Origin: Arcicella aquatica
GTDB lineage: Bacteria > Bacteroidota > Bacteroidia > Cytophagales > Spirosomataceae
Assembly: GCF_034928825.1 (NCBI RefSeq)
Contig: NZ_JAYFUL010000019.1
Coordinates: 48,151 to 112,150, forward strand
Direction: 5' to 3'
Length of the DNA stretch: 64,000 bases
In this document: positions 45,758-54,758 of the stretch, one piece after another
How the letters are laid out: every line of letters starts with the position of its first letter
How positions within the stretch are numbered: the first letter of the stretch is position 1
Position numbers and translations under genes: made by a program
Notes under the pieces: model-generated
The model's database searches: none
Seen by the model: only the letters and a program-made list of their open reading frames with translations
What the model was told of the DNA's origin: nothing

Positions 45758-47122
45758 TTATTCTACAATTAGTATTACTCTTTGATAGCGAATCAATGCT
45801 GGTGTGCCTTTATCTTTTCCTTCAACAATAATATGAATGGTATCTCCGCTTTTGGCTGTTGCGGGAATGGTGATACTAGTAGCATTAGGCATCGTTGGTT
45901 CTATTTCTACTTTTTCAGGCGATGTTCCTGCTTCTAGATATTGCCAAAATTTAAAATCTACGGCATTGCCATCTGGGTCAATAGCTGATGCTTCTAAGCT
46001 GATTTTTGTGCCAGCTTTTACCTTTCGGATATTATTGCCTTTTACGATAATTTTCGGGGCATGGTTAGCTTCCTTAAATGATTTAATACACCAGTCGGCT
46101 CTGGCAGCGAAATCTAATTGCAAGGCTTCAATCCAACGTGTTTGTGGAAAATAAGCAGGAGAGTCACCTTCCGAAATAAAATCATATTGAGTCATTTTAT
46201 ATTTCTGGGCATCTGTCATGTTTCCATGTGTATGTTCTTCGTCTCCCGCTTGTTTCTGACCGTCACCCCAAGCGTAATATTTTGCTAATAAAGGGTCGTG
46301 ATGTTGGATAATATTTTTCCCCATAAATTCACCTCTTAAAAATGGCTGTAATTCATTCGGAACTACTCTTGGCCAAGGATAAGCAAAACACCAAAATTGG
46401 TCAGAATTATAAAAAACCTTGATGTTTGGCCAGTTCGGGGCTACATATTTTTGATAAGTAGCGTCTTGGTCTAGCACGGCATAAATAATGGCTTTGTAGG
46501 ATACTTTTTTATAAATGCTAGCCCACTGACTCGTATTTTTATAAGTATCTTCAATAGATTTTAAGGCACGTGCTACAGTATTATTTCCTCCCCAGATTTG
46601 TAAATAAACGGGCTGAGGGTTGTTATCTAGCAATACTTTTTTAATCCATTCCGAACCCTCAGTATCTTTATTCATTTCACCTTCAAAATCAATATTGCCT
46701 ACCTTTATTAATTTCCTTAAAGTATTGGCACTAGGATAATTCTTATCATGTTTTAATAAATTTGGCTGAACTTTTTCATACTCGTCTAGTAATTCTTGTA
46801 TCCAAGTAGTGCCTGCCCATCGTAAGTCAGTACGTTTGCCATATCTTTTTGCGGTATTTTCCATCACAGATGTAAACGTTGTGCCTTTACCATCGCCTTT
46901 ATAATGCCATTGCGAGCTACTATAAACGAGTCCTTCGATGTTGAATTCATTCGCATATAACAACATTCTGATGAAGGAATCAACATCTTCTATTTCTCCG
47001 TCAGTTGTAATGATGGTACGACTTTTTGTGTTTATATTGCTTTTTTGTGACCAAGCGTCTGAGGAAGTCTTTAAAGTAAAAGCGAGACTCATTAAAAAGA
47101 AAAGAATTATTTTTGTTTTCAT
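45758..47122 (-). CDS. DUF1593 nucleoside-hydrolase-like exported protein
   Basis: The 454-residue protein has a signal peptide of about 25 residues. The N-terminal domain opens with I-I-T-T-D-G-E-I-E-D-V-D-S near residues 38-50, matching the Asp-rich metal and ribose site of nucleoside hydrolases, and Q-I-W-G-G-N-N-T near 195. The C-terminal 90 residues form an Ig-like domain typical of DUF1593 proteins. Members are thought to hydrolyse a glycoside or ribosyl bond outside the cytoplasm, but this has not been shown to my knowledge. It is divergent from the DeoR gene across 160 nt and so is a candidate member of the same sugar regulon. Confidence 0.85.
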   Translation of the reverse strand: MKTKIILFFLMSLAFTLKTSSDAWSQKSNINTKSRTIITTDGEIEDVDSFIRMLLYANEFNIEGLVYSSSQWHYKGDGKGTTFTSVMENTAKRYGKRTDLRWAGTTWIQELLDEYEKVQPNLLKHDKNYPSANTLRKLIKVGNIDFEGEMNKDTEGSEWIKKVLLDNNPQPVYLQIWGGNNTVARALKSIEDTYKNTSQWASIYKKVSYKAIIYAVLDQDATYQKYVAPNWPNIKVFYNSDQFWCFAYPWPRVVPNELQPFLRGEFMGKNIIQHHDPLLAKYYAWGDGQKQAGDEEHTHGNMTDAQKYKMTQYDFISEGDSPAYFPQTRWIEALQLDFAARADWCIKSFKEANHAPKIIVKGNNIRKVKAGTKISLEASAIDPDGNAVDFKFWQYLEAGTSPEKVEIEPTMPNATSITIPATAKSGDTIHIIVEGKDKGTPALIRYQRVILIVE

Positions 47123-47238
47123 TTATTTTATGATTTTCTTGTAATTGTATGAATAATAGAAGATTTTATTGTCATTAATTTATTGTATGAAGATAAATGT
47201 AAAATAAATGTTTACGAATATTTTTTATATTTTTCTTT

Positions 47239-47266
47239 TATTTTTGTTTTATTTCATTTAGTTTTG
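47239..47266 (+). promoter_or_regulatory. Two overlapping -7-like elements before the deoR gene
   Basis: TATTTTTG (47239-47246) and TAGTTTTG (47259-47266) both match TAnnTTTG, 37 and 17 nt before the DeoR start codon. The intergenic region is extremely T-rich, so at least one may be a chance match. Confidence 0.35.
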
Positions 47267-47282
47267 TTTCAATATCAAGGAT

Positions 47283-48050
47283 ATGTTGCCAAATCAGCGT
47301 AGAGAAAAGATTTTAGACCTCTTGAAAGAAGATGGTTTAGCCAAAGTAACCGATCTTGCCAGACTGTTTAAAGTCACAGAAGTGACCATTCGTCAGGATT
47401 TAGAAAAATTAGAAAAAGATGATTTAGTCATCAGAGAGCACGGTGGAGCTTATTTGAAAAATATTGAAGACCATGTTCGTGAATTTACTGTTGCACATAA
47501 TGACCTAAATGTTCATCAGAAAGAAAAAATAGCCTTGAAATGCCTAGAGTTTATTTCAAGCGGTGATACCATAATTTTAGATTCAGGTTCTACAGTAACC
47601 GAAATAGCAAAAAAACTAAAAGGCTTTCGAAACCTTACGGTAATAACGAATGCCCTGAACATTGCGATGATGCTAGGTACTGAGCCAGGAATAGAAGTAA
47701 TTATGACTGGCGGAGAGTTTAAGCCACCTACTTTGTCGTTAACAGGACAAAAAGCTGCCGACTTTTTTAAAGGTATCAATGTGCAAAAATTGTTTTTAGC
47801 CACAGCTGGAATATCCCTAAAAGCAGGTTTGACTTACCCAAGTATTAGTGATATTGTGGTCAAAAAAGCGATGATAGATGCAGCAGAGACTACCTACTTA
47901 GTGGCAGATTCTACCAAATTTGGAAAAAGTGCTTTTGCCAGTTTAGGAGCGTTATCATTGATTGATTATATCATTACAGATAATGAGATTAATCAAGAAG
48001 ATAAATCACATTTTGAAAAGAACGAAATAGAAATAATAATTGCCGATTAG
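47283..48050 (+). CDS. DeoR/GlpR-family transcriptional repressor of the sugar operon
   Basis: The 255-residue protein has the DeoR helix-turn-helix at about residues 15-60 (V-T-D-L-A-R-L-F-K-V-T-E-V-T-I-R-Q-D-L-E, then R-E-H-G-G-A-Y). The DeoRC sugar-phosphate-binding domain follows, with D-S-G-S-T-V-T-E near residue 100 and L-A-T-A-G-I-S near 174. Proteins of this family usually repress an adjacent operon and release DNA when a phosphorylated sugar binds. Here the effector is probably the product of the FGGY kinase ten genes on. It is the first gene of the row and faces the divergent DUF1593 gene. Confidence 0.93.
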   Translation: MLPNQRREKILDLLKEDGLAKVTDLARLFKVTEVTIRQDLEKLEKDDLVIREHGGAYLKNIEDHVREFTVAHNDLNVHQKEKIALKCLEFISSGDTIILDSGSTVTEIAKKLKGFRNLTVITNALNIAMMLGTEPGIEVIMTGGEFKPPTLSLTGQKAADFFKGINVQKLFLATAGISLKAGLTYPSISDIVVKKAMIDAAETTYLVADSTKFGKSAFASLGALSLIDYIITDNEINQEDKSHFEKNEIEIIIAD

Positions 48051-48076
48051 TTGAAAGATGTAATATGATGCCTTGA

Positions 48077-48144
48077 ATTCTCGTGAATTCTTGATGGATG
48101 ACGTATGACTTATCGAGTAGGCTAGTTGCATAACTGTAAGTCAT
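48077..48144. promoter_or_regulatory. Repeat cluster between deoR and the isomerase gene, possible operator
   Basis: A direct repeat TGAATTCT-CG-TGAATTCT lies near 48074-48091, and ATGACTTA (48105-48112) pairs with TAAGTCAT (48137-48144). The isomerase start codon is 5 nt further on. A DeoR operator or a leader hairpin are both possible; the sequence alone does not decide. Confidence 0.35.
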
Positions 48145-48148
48145 CGCT

Positions 48149-49558
48149 ATGGAAAAAAAAATCACATTGGGAATTATCATCGGAAACAGAGACTTCTTTC
48201 CTGATAGTTTAGTGGAAAAAGCTAGGGTAGAGGTAATAGAACTTTGTAACACACTCGGGATAAATCCTATTGTTTTAGACAGCAACACGACGAAATTAGG
48301 AGGAGTAGAAACCTTTCAGGAAGCTCAAAAATGTGCTAACCTTTTTAAACAACACGCCGAAGACATTATCGGCGTCTGGGTAGTACTACCAAACTTTGGT
48401 GATGAAAAAGGAGTAGCAGACAGTTTGAAATTGGCAAATCTTAATGTACCTGTTTTAATACAGGCCTATCCAGACGATTTAGATAAGCTGGATGTCGCTC
48501 GTAGAAGAGATGCTTGGTGTGGTAAGATTTCGGTATGTAATAACTTGTATCAATACGGCATTAAATATACCCTGACCACTAAACACGTAGTTCGCCCTAA
48601 TGATGAAGGATTTATAACAGACCTCAAAGCTTTTTTATCAGTATGTAAAGTAGTGAGAGGTTTAAAGAATGTACGTATAGGGGCTATCGGTGCCAGACCC
48701 GGAGCCTTCAATACGGTAAGATATAGTGAGAAAATTTTACAAAGAAATGGTATTTCAGTCGTTACTTGCGACCTCTCAGAAATACTTGGTAATGCTAATA
48801 AGCTAACCAAAGATGACGCTATCGTCAAAGACCGTCTGGATAAAATATTAGCTTATACGCCTATCGGCAAAACTCCTAATGAAGCCATGATTCAGATTGC
48901 AAAATTGGATGCAGTCTTGAATAATTTCATGTTAGAACATTCATTAGATGCCACTGCTATTCAATGTTGGACGTCCCTACAGAAAAATTATGGCTGTAAC
49001 GTATGTACCAGTATGAGTATCATGAGCGAAAATATGTTGCCAAGTGCTTGTGAAGTAGATGTAACAGGCACGTTAAGTATGTATGCTATGCAATTGGCCT
49101 CAGGCTCACCAAGTGCTTTGGTAGACTGGAATAATAACTATGCCGACGATGATGAAAAGTGCGTTTTATTCCACTGCGGCAACTGGGCAAAGTCTTTCTT
49201 GCCTGATATTCAGATTAGTAATGCACCGATTTTGGGTACGTCGGTAGGAGTAGAAAATACTTATGGAGCATTGGACGGACGTACACCAGCTATGCCGTTG
49301 ACCTACGGAAGAATCAGCACGGATGACCCTAAAGGCATCATCAAAGCATATATTGGCGAAGGGGAATTAACAGATGATGCGCTAAAAACATTTGGTAATA
49401 GAGCAGTCGCACAAATCAAGGATTTACAAGGGTTGATGCAATATGTTTGCAGAAATGGATTTGAACATCACGTAGTAATGAATGCCTCAAAAACTGCTGG
49501 AATTTTAAAAGAATCTCTCAGTAATTATATGGGCTGGGAAGTTTACGAACACCGTTGA
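48149..49558 (+). CDS. L-fucose/L-arabinose isomerase-family sugar isomerase
   Basis: The 469-residue protein belongs to the FucI/AraA-like superfamily. It has an N-terminal Rossmann-like domain with V-W-V-V-L-P-N-F near residue 72 and I-G-A-I-G-A-R-P-G-A-F near 178. The central portion has the family block A-I-Q-C-W-T-S-L and C-E-V-D-V-T-G-T, with metal-ligand-type Glu and Asp residues, and a C-terminal domain with H-C-G-N-W. Such enzymes interconvert aldoses and ketoses with a divalent metal. It heads the catabolic genes and should convert the imported aldose to the ketose that the FGGY kinase phosphorylates. The substrate is not readable from the sequence; D-apiose to D-apulose is a proposal based on context. 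Confidence 0.85.
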   Translation: MEKKITLGIIIGNRDFFPDSLVEKARVEVIELCNTLGINPIVLDSNTTKLGGVETFQEAQKCANLFKQHAEDIIGVWVVLPNFGDEKGVADSLKLANLNVPVLIQAYPDDLDKLDVARRRDAWCGKISVCNNLYQYGIKYTLTTKHVVRPNDEGFITDLKAFLSVCKVVRGLKNVRIGAIGARPGAFNTVRYSEKILQRNGISVVTCDLSEILGNANKLTKDDAIVKDRLDKILAYTPIGKTPNEAMIQIAKLDAVLNNFMLEHSLDATAIQCWTSLQKNYGCNVCTSMSIMSENMLPSACEVDVTGTLSMYAMQLASGSPSALVDWNNNYADDDEKCVLFHCGNWAKSFLPDIQISNAPILGTSVGVENTYGALDGRTPAMPLTYGRISTDDPKGIIKAYIGEGELTDDALKTFGNRAVAQIKDLQGLMQYVCRNGFEHHVVMNASKTAGILKESLSNYMGWEVYEHR

Positions 49559-49569
49559 GGAGGGAAATA

Positions 49570-49652
49570 ATTGTGATTGAGTGAGTTGTGATTGAGTGAT
49601 TAATTATTTCTAATTCACTCAATCACAATTCACTCAATCACTCAATCACACT
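49570..49652. repeat. Inverted arrays of 7-nt repeats (ATTGTGA / ACTCAAT)
   Basis: The left arm (49570-49597) reads ATTGTGA, TTGAGTG, AGTTGTG, ATTGAGT in register. The right arm (49611-49652) reads TAATTCA, CTCAATC, ACAATTC, ACTCAAT, CACTCAA, TCACACT. They pair over about 25 bp with few mismatches. The array lies 11 nt after the isomerase stop codon and only 7 nt before the transketolase start, inside the presumed operon, so it may lower or shape expression rather than end it. Confidence 0.8.
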
Positions 49653-49659
49653 ATATCTT

Positions 49660-50496
49660 ATGACAACCAAGGAATTAAAACTAAAATCGGTTGAATATCG
49701 TAAAAAAATTCTTCAATACATTTATCAAGCCAAGGCAGGTCATACTGGGGGTTCGCTTTCTTGTATAGATATTCTGAATGTATTATATAATGATGTACTA
49801 AACGTAAATCCCGAAAATTTTAAGTCAGCCCTTCGCGATAGGTATATTCAAAGTAAAGGGCATTGTGTGGAGGCATTATACGTAGTGTTAGCGGATAAAG
49901 GTTTTTTTCCAGAATCAGCGCTTGAAACACTTTGTCAATACAAGTCATATTACATTGGTCACCCTACTAAAAAAGTAAATGGTGTTGAGCAAAATACTGG
50001 TGCATTGGGTCATGGACTTTCGATGAGTTGCGGAAATGCCTTAGCTGCCAAATTAGATAGTGTTGATTATAAGGTGTTTACATTGTTAGGAGACGGCGAA
50101 TTGCCAGAAGGAAGTAATTGGGAGGCTGCTTTATCAGCAGCACACTATAAGCTTGATAATTTATGTGCTATTGTTGATTTAAATGGTTTACAGATTACAG
50201 CACCAACCAAAGAAGTGTGTAATACTGAACCGTTGGATAAAAAATTTGAAAGTTTCGGTTGGGCGGTACGCATTATCGACGGAAACGATATAGAAGCCTT
50301 GCAAGAAGCCTTTAATACCTTGCCTTTTGAAATAGGAAAACCAAGTGTAATTATCGCTCAGACGGTGAAAGGCAAAGGAGTAAGTTTCATGGAGAATAAT
50401 TTGAAATGGCATCATGGCGTACCATCACCAGAACAATATCAGCAAGCTATGGAAGAATTGACGACTGTTCAAGAAAGTCTTTTAGAAGTAGCTTAA
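49660..50496 (+). CDS. Transketolase N-terminal subunit (TPP-binding)
   Basis: The 278-residue protein is the pyrophosphate-binding half of transketolase. It has H-T-G-G-S-L-S near residue 28, G-H-C-V-E-A-L-Y near 67, and the TPP motif G-D-G (144-146) with its partner Asn175. Split transketolases of this size occur in sugar operons. Known split members include ordinary transketolases and the apulose-4-phosphate transketolase. The C-terminal half follows after a single in-frame TAA and 21 nt. Substrate inference depends on the operon. Confidence 0.93.
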   Translation: MTTKELKLKSVEYRKKILQYIYQAKAGHTGGSLSCIDILNVLYNDVLNVNPENFKSALRDRYIQSKGHCVEALYVVLADKGFFPESALETLCQYKSYYIGHPTKKVNGVEQNTGALGHGLSMSCGNALAAKLDSVDYKVFTLLGDGELPEGSNWEAALSAAHYKLDNLCAIVDLNGLQITAPTKEVCNTEPLDKKFESFGWAVRIIDGNDIEALQEAFNTLPFEIGKPSVIIAQTVKGKGVSFMENNLKWHHGVPSPEQYQQAMEELTTVQESLLEVA

Positions 50497-50517
50497 AACC
50501 TTAAATCGCTTAAGAAC

Positions 50518-51483
50518 TTGGGAGCAACGATTGATAACATCGCCACGACAGATAAAGCCAACTTGGATATTTTTTCAGAAGTACTCCAGACTTTGGCTGA
50601 AACCGACAAGAATTTATTGGTAGTAACCAGTGACTCAAGAGGTTCGGGAAAGTTAGTCCCTTTCGGACAAAAATATCCTCAGCAAATAGTAGAAGTAGGT
50701 ATTGCCGAACAACATTTGGTAGGAATGGCAGCAGGGTTGGCGTCGTCGGGCAAAAAAGTTTTTGCCGTTTCACCAGCTTGTTTCCTCACAGCCAGAGCTT
50801 TAGAACAAATCAAAAATGATGTTGCTTATTCTGACAATCCAGTCAAGCTCATCGGAATCAGTGCAGGCGTAAGTTATGGAGCTTTGGGAAGTACACACCA
50901 TAGTTTACACGATTACGCTGTGATGCGTGCCATCAATAACCTTACGATTGTAGCACCTGCCGATAATTTTGAAACAGCCGAAGCTATCAGACAAGCTGCC
51001 TCTATAGATACGCCTTTTTATATTCGTTTTGGGAAGAAAGTAATGCCTCTTTTAAGTGAAACAAATACTGAATTTGAGTTTGGTAAAGGAAGAGTTATCA
51101 AAGAAGGAAAGGACGTCGTATTGATTGCCACAGGTGAGACTGTACACCCAGCCTTGCAAGCGGCACAAGCATTGGCTAAAGATAATATAGATGTTGCCGT
51201 AATCAGTATGCACACAATTAAACCACTTGATACAGCACTCATAGCCAAATACGCAACGCAATGTAAGGCAATAGTGACAGTGGAGGAACACAGCATTTAT
51301 GGTGGTTTGGGTGAAGCGTGTGCTTCATTTCTACTCCAAAATCAATTTAATAAGCCTTTTAAAATCATTGGCTTACCAGATGAATACACGGTAAGTGGTT
51401 CACAGAATGAGATTTTTAAACACTATGGCATTTCGGAAGCTGGAATTATAAATGAGGCTTTGAAATTGTTAGCAAGTAAGTAA
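50518..51483 (+). CDS. Transketolase C-terminal subunit, non-AUG start
   Basis: The 321-residue protein carries the pyrimidine-binding and C-terminal domains, including the activating glutamate in G-I-A-E-Q-H-L-V-G-M and the C-terminal V-E-E-H-S-I-Y-G-G-L-G. No ATG or GTG lies near the N-terminus; the only plausible start is TTG at 50518. The reading frame is the same as that of the N-terminal subunit, with one TAA (50494-50496) between, so translation could arise from TTG with coupling or from partial readthrough. It should form a heterotetramer with the upstream subunit and act in sugar-phosphate carbon transfer. Confidence 0.9.
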   Translation: MGATIDNIATTDKANLDIFSEVLQTLAETDKNLLVVTSDSRGSGKLVPFGQKYPQQIVEVGIAEQHLVGMAAGLASSGKKVFAVSPACFLTARALEQIKNDVAYSDNPVKLIGISAGVSYGALGSTHHSLHDYAVMRAINNLTIVAPADNFETAEAIRQAASIDTPFYIRFGKKVMPLLSETNTEFEFGKGRVIKEGKDVVLIATGETVHPALQAAQALAKDNIDVAVISMHTIKPLDTALIAKYATQCKAIVTVEEHSIYGGLGEACASFLLQNQFNKPFKIIGLPDEYTVSGSQNEIFKHYGISEAGIINEALKLLASK

Positions 51484-51511
51484 AAATATACCCTCTTATA
51501 CTATTCAAACA

Positions 51512-53137
51512 ATGAAAATACTTATTAAACATCTTTTTGTTTACGGTTTATTGTTCATTATTCATCATACAGTTAATGCTCAATCAACGGTTGAACAATG
51601 GGGAAGATTTGAATTGACCTTAAAGCATAAGCCGAACGGAAATGCCTTCACAGATGTAAACCTCAAAGCAACATTTACTTCTAAAGATACTGCATATACA
51701 GTTGCCGGTTTTTATGATGGGAATGATACTTTTATTGTTCGTTTTATGCCATCTAAAACTGGAGTTTGGAAGTATGTTACCCAAAGTAATATTGCGGCAC
51801 TAAATAATAAAAAAGGACAGTTAGAATGTATCAAGGCAACGGGCAATAATCATGGAATAGTACAAGTGAGTGATGTTTATCATTTTAAATATGCCGATGG
51901 CAAAAGATATTATCCATTAGGAACGACTTCTTATGCTTGGACGCACATGCCGAATGAAGTGCAAGAAATGACACTTAGAACCTTGAAAAATACAGGGTTT
52001 AATAAAATTAGAATGGGCGTTTTTCCTAAAAACTATGATTTAGTCAAAGAAGAACCAACGCTTTATCCTTATGTAATTAAAGAAATAAAAAAGGATTCTA
52101 CGGGCAAGGAAATAAAGGTGTGGGATTATTCAACCTTTAATCCATCATTTTTCCAGCACCTCGAAAAAAGGATTGATAATCTACATGACTTAGGCATACA
52201 GGCTGATTTAATTATTTTTCACCCATATGATAAAGGTCGGTGGGGGTTTGATGAAATGCCTATGGAGGCGAATCTACATTATATTCAATATTTAACTGCC
52301 CGCTTGTCATCTTTTCAGAATATATGGTGGTCGTTAGCGAATGAGTATGACTATGTAAAAAGTAAAACAGATGCAGATTGGCTTACGCTTACTAAAGCCG
52401 TTATAAAAAATGACCCGTATCGACATTTATGTTCTATTCATGGCAGCACAGCCAAATACTTTGATTATTGGCGACCAGAATTTACCCATGTGTCAGTACA
52501 AGACGAAGCCCCTGTGATGAACTGGGGAGCGGCATCTATTGCTAGAAATATATATAACAAGCCCGTTATTTATGATGAGGTGGGCTACGAGGGAAATCTG
52601 AAACACCGTTGGGGGCGTTATAGCGGAGAAGAAATGAGCCACCTGATTTGGATGGGAATTATTGGAGGAACCTATGTTACGCATGGCGAATCATATATGT
52701 TTAAAGATTTGAGAGATACTATTTTTTGGGCAAAAGGAGGTGAGTTGAAAGGTACAAGCTGGAAAAGAGTAGGTTTTCTGAGAAAGATTTTAGAAGAAAC
52801 AGACGGAGGATTGGAGCCAGCAGATATGAGCAGAGATGCCAAAACCACTACTACTGGAAAAGGTGTTTATATCGTTTATCTAGGTAATGAAATAAATAAT
52901 AAATGGTTGTTTAATCTGCCACACAAGAATGCCAATTTTGAAAAGCGTCCTGTAAAGGGGAATCGTTATAAAGTAGAAATTATTGATACTTGGGACATGA
53001 CCATCAAAGTAGTTCCAACAACTTTTGAGCTTTCAGAGGTGAATGATTACCGTTTCTATGACAAAGACATGAAACAAGTAAGAATTCCCTTAAAGCCATA
53101 TTTAGCCTTACGGATTACAGAAATTCCTAAACTATGA
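51512..53137 (+). CDS. Exported DUF5060/DUF4038 (apiosidase-like) glycoside hydrolase
   Basis: The 541-residue protein has a signal peptide of about 24 residues (ending V-N-A-Q). An N-terminal DUF5060 beta-sandwich (residues 27-125) comes first. The TIM-barrel domain (about 135-425) resembles the DUF4038 apiosidase-like family: W-W-S-L-A-N-E-Y with Glu278 as the likely acid/base and Y-D-E-V-G-Y with Glu356 as the likely nucleophile. A C-terminal beta domain of DUF5605 type ends at 541. The closest known activity is the GH140 beta-1,2-apiosidase of rhamnogalacturonan II breakdown, but DUF4038 members also cleave other pentose linkages. It overlaps the next gene by 4 nt (ATGA). Confidence 0.82.
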   Translation: MKILIKHLFVYGLLFIIHHTVNAQSTVEQWGRFELTLKHKPNGNAFTDVNLKATFTSKDTAYTVAGFYDGNDTFIVRFMPSKTGVWKYVTQSNIAALNNKKGQLECIKATGNNHGIVQVSDVYHFKYADGKRYYPLGTTSYAWTHMPNEVQEMTLRTLKNTGFNKIRMGVFPKNYDLVKEEPTLYPYVIKEIKKDSTGKEIKVWDYSTFNPSFFQHLEKRIDNLHDLGIQADLIIFHPYDKGRWGFDEMPMEANLHYIQYLTARLSSFQNIWWSLANEYDYVKSKTDADWLTLTKAVIKNDPYRHLCSIHGSTAKYFDYWRPEFTHVSVQDEAPVMNWGAASIARNIYNKPVIYDEVGYEGNLKHRWGRYSGEEMSHLIWMGIIGGTYVTHGESYMFKDLRDTIFWAKGGELKGTSWKRVGFLRKILEETDGGLEPADMSRDAKTTTTGKGVYIVYLGNEINNKWLFNLPHKNANFEKRPVKGNRYKVEIIDTWDMTIKVVPTTFELSEVNDYRFYDKDMKQVRIPLKPYLALRITEIPKL

Positions 53138-54063
53138 AAAATTATATCTTCTTATTATTGTTGTTTCTACTGGGTTGTCAGGAAAAGAATCCCTCACAAG
53201 GACCTAAGAAAATGGCGATTGTAGTTTCAACGCTTAATAATCCTTGGTTTGTGTTTCTAGCTGAAAATGCCGCTGCAAAAGCCAAAGAATTGGGTTATGA
53301 AACAAAAATATTTGATTCTCAGAACAATACTGCCCTAGAATCAGACCACTTTGAAAATGCCATTGTATCGGGTTATCAAGCGATTTTGTTTAATCCTACT
53401 GATGCCGATGGAAGTGTAGTGAATGTTCAAAAAGCCAAAGATGCTGGTATTCCTGTATTTTGTATGGACAGAGAAGTGAATTCTCCAGATGCGGCTACTT
53501 CACAAATTTTATCAGATAGTTTTTCTGGAAGTGTAGCCATTGCTAAATTTTTCGTTCAACAATTGCATAAAAAAGGCAATTATGTAGAACTCCTTGGTTT
53601 GGTAGGCGATAACAATACGTGGGCTCGTTCAAAGGGCTTTCATAGCTTAGTTGATAATTACCCCGACCTTAAAATGGTCGCTCAGCAAAGTGCCGATTTC
53701 GACCGTAACAAAGCGATGGAAGTGATGGAGTCTATCTTGCAAGCACAACCAAATATTGATGCGGTGTTTTGTGGAAACGATGCGATGGCTATGGGAGCAT
53801 ATCAGGCATTAGCAGGTGCAGGTAAGGCCAATAAAGTGAAAGTGTTTGGTTTTGATGGGGCTGACGATGTCGTTGCGGCGATTAAAGATGGAAAAGTGGC
53901 TGCCACCGGCATGCAATTTCCGAAAGTGATGGCACAAATGGCGGCCGTTTACGCAGATGAATATTTAAAGGGGAAAAGAGATTTTCCAGCTAAAATTCCA
54001 GTGGCAGTAGAATTAGTGACCAAAGATAATATCAGTCATTATACTGCTTTTGGTAAAAAGTAA
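53134..54063 (+). CDS. Sugar ABC transporter substrate-binding lipoprotein (RbsB type)
   Basis: The 309-residue protein has a lipoprotein signal with L-F-L-L-G-C, so Cys15 is probably lipidated. The mature part is a periplasmic-binding-protein-1 fold of the ribose/galactose class: I-V-V-S-T-L-N-N-P-W-F near residue 29, D-A-D-G near 88, M-D-R-E-V-N-S near 110, and V-F-C-G-N-D-A-M-A-M-G near 211. It delivers a monosaccharide to the RbsAC-like permease encoded downstream. The 4-nt overlap with the hydrolase gene couples export of the enzyme to uptake of its product. Confidence 0.93.
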   Translation: MKNYIFLLLLFLLGCQEKNPSQGPKKMAIVVSTLNNPWFVFLAENAAAKAKELGYETKIFDSQNNTALESDHFENAIVSGYQAILFNPTDADGSVVNVQKAKDAGIPVFCMDREVNSPDAATSQILSDSFSGSVAIAKFFVQQLHKKGNYVELLGLVGDNNTWARSKGFHSLVDNYPDLKMVAQQSADFDRNKAMEVMESILQAQPNIDAVFCGNDAMAMGAYQALAGAGKANKVKVFGFDGADDVVAAIKDGKVAATGMQFPKVMAQMAAVYADEYLKGKRDFPAKIPVAVELVTKDNISHYTAFGKK

Positions 54064-54128
54064 TTGAATTTTCAGAATAGTGAATATTATCAGCTATTCA
54101 GCCTCAGTAATCATTTAACCTTATCACT

Positions 54129-54752
54129 ATGCGAATCGTCAAAATTGTTGTCGCTATCATTGCATTACTTTTTATTGGTTACCATTCTATCGAAATCAAA
54201 AAACTAGATGAGGTAAAAAGAGCCTCCGCTGAAAAATTTGATGCCTCAAGTTTTGCCCGTAATTTTTTACAAAAAACGCTTCCTCCAAGTTTTATTAAAG
54301 CACCTGATGTTGGTACGTTGTTAGAAGCACTAAAAACAGCGCCTAAAGAAGCATTTCAAAAGATGTCTAATGCGGTAGCCATCGGAAATATCAGGTATTT
54401 TTTAGTGAAAGGACAAGGGCAAATTACAAAGATTCAGGATGATGAAGTACAGGTATTATTAACCAACAATAATGAACCTGTCAGCATAACACTTGCTACT
54501 GAATTTATTTATGGAAATGCCATTCGTGATGCAGCGGGCGTATTTGATATTAAGCCTTTTACTAATACTACAGACATTAATAATATTTCATCTGAGATTA
54601 ATAAAATCATTAGAACCGAGCGAGTACCTGCTTTTAGAAAGCAAATCAAGGTAGGAGACGCTATTCAGTTTATAGGAGCTTTAGAAATGAATCAAGAATA
54701 TATTAATCTTCAGCATCTTGAGATTTTGCCAATAGAATTTAACAAAATATAG
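54129..54752 (+). CDS. DUF2291 periplasmic protein of the sugar ABC operon
   Basis: The 207-residue protein has an N-terminal membrane or signal segment (about residues 4-20) and a body typical of DUF2291, with T-E-F-I-Y-G-N-A-I-R-D-A near residue 125 and an acidic C-terminal region. The family repeatedly occurs in operons of ribose-type ABC transporters and is thought to be a transport accessory, with no defined biochemistry. It ends 6 nt before the ATPase gene, so they are probably translated together. Confidence 0.82.
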   Translation: MRIVKIVVAIIALLFIGYHSIEIKKLDEVKRASAEKFDASSFARNFLQKTLPPSFIKAPDVGTLLEALKTAPKEAFQKMSNAVAIGNIRYFLVKGQGQITKIQDDEVQVLLTNNNEPVSITLATEFIYGNAIRDAAGVFDIKPFTNTTDINNISSEINKIIRTERVPAFRKQIKVGDAIQFIGALEMNQEYINLQHLEILPIEFNKI

Positions 54753-54758
54753 AGTTCA

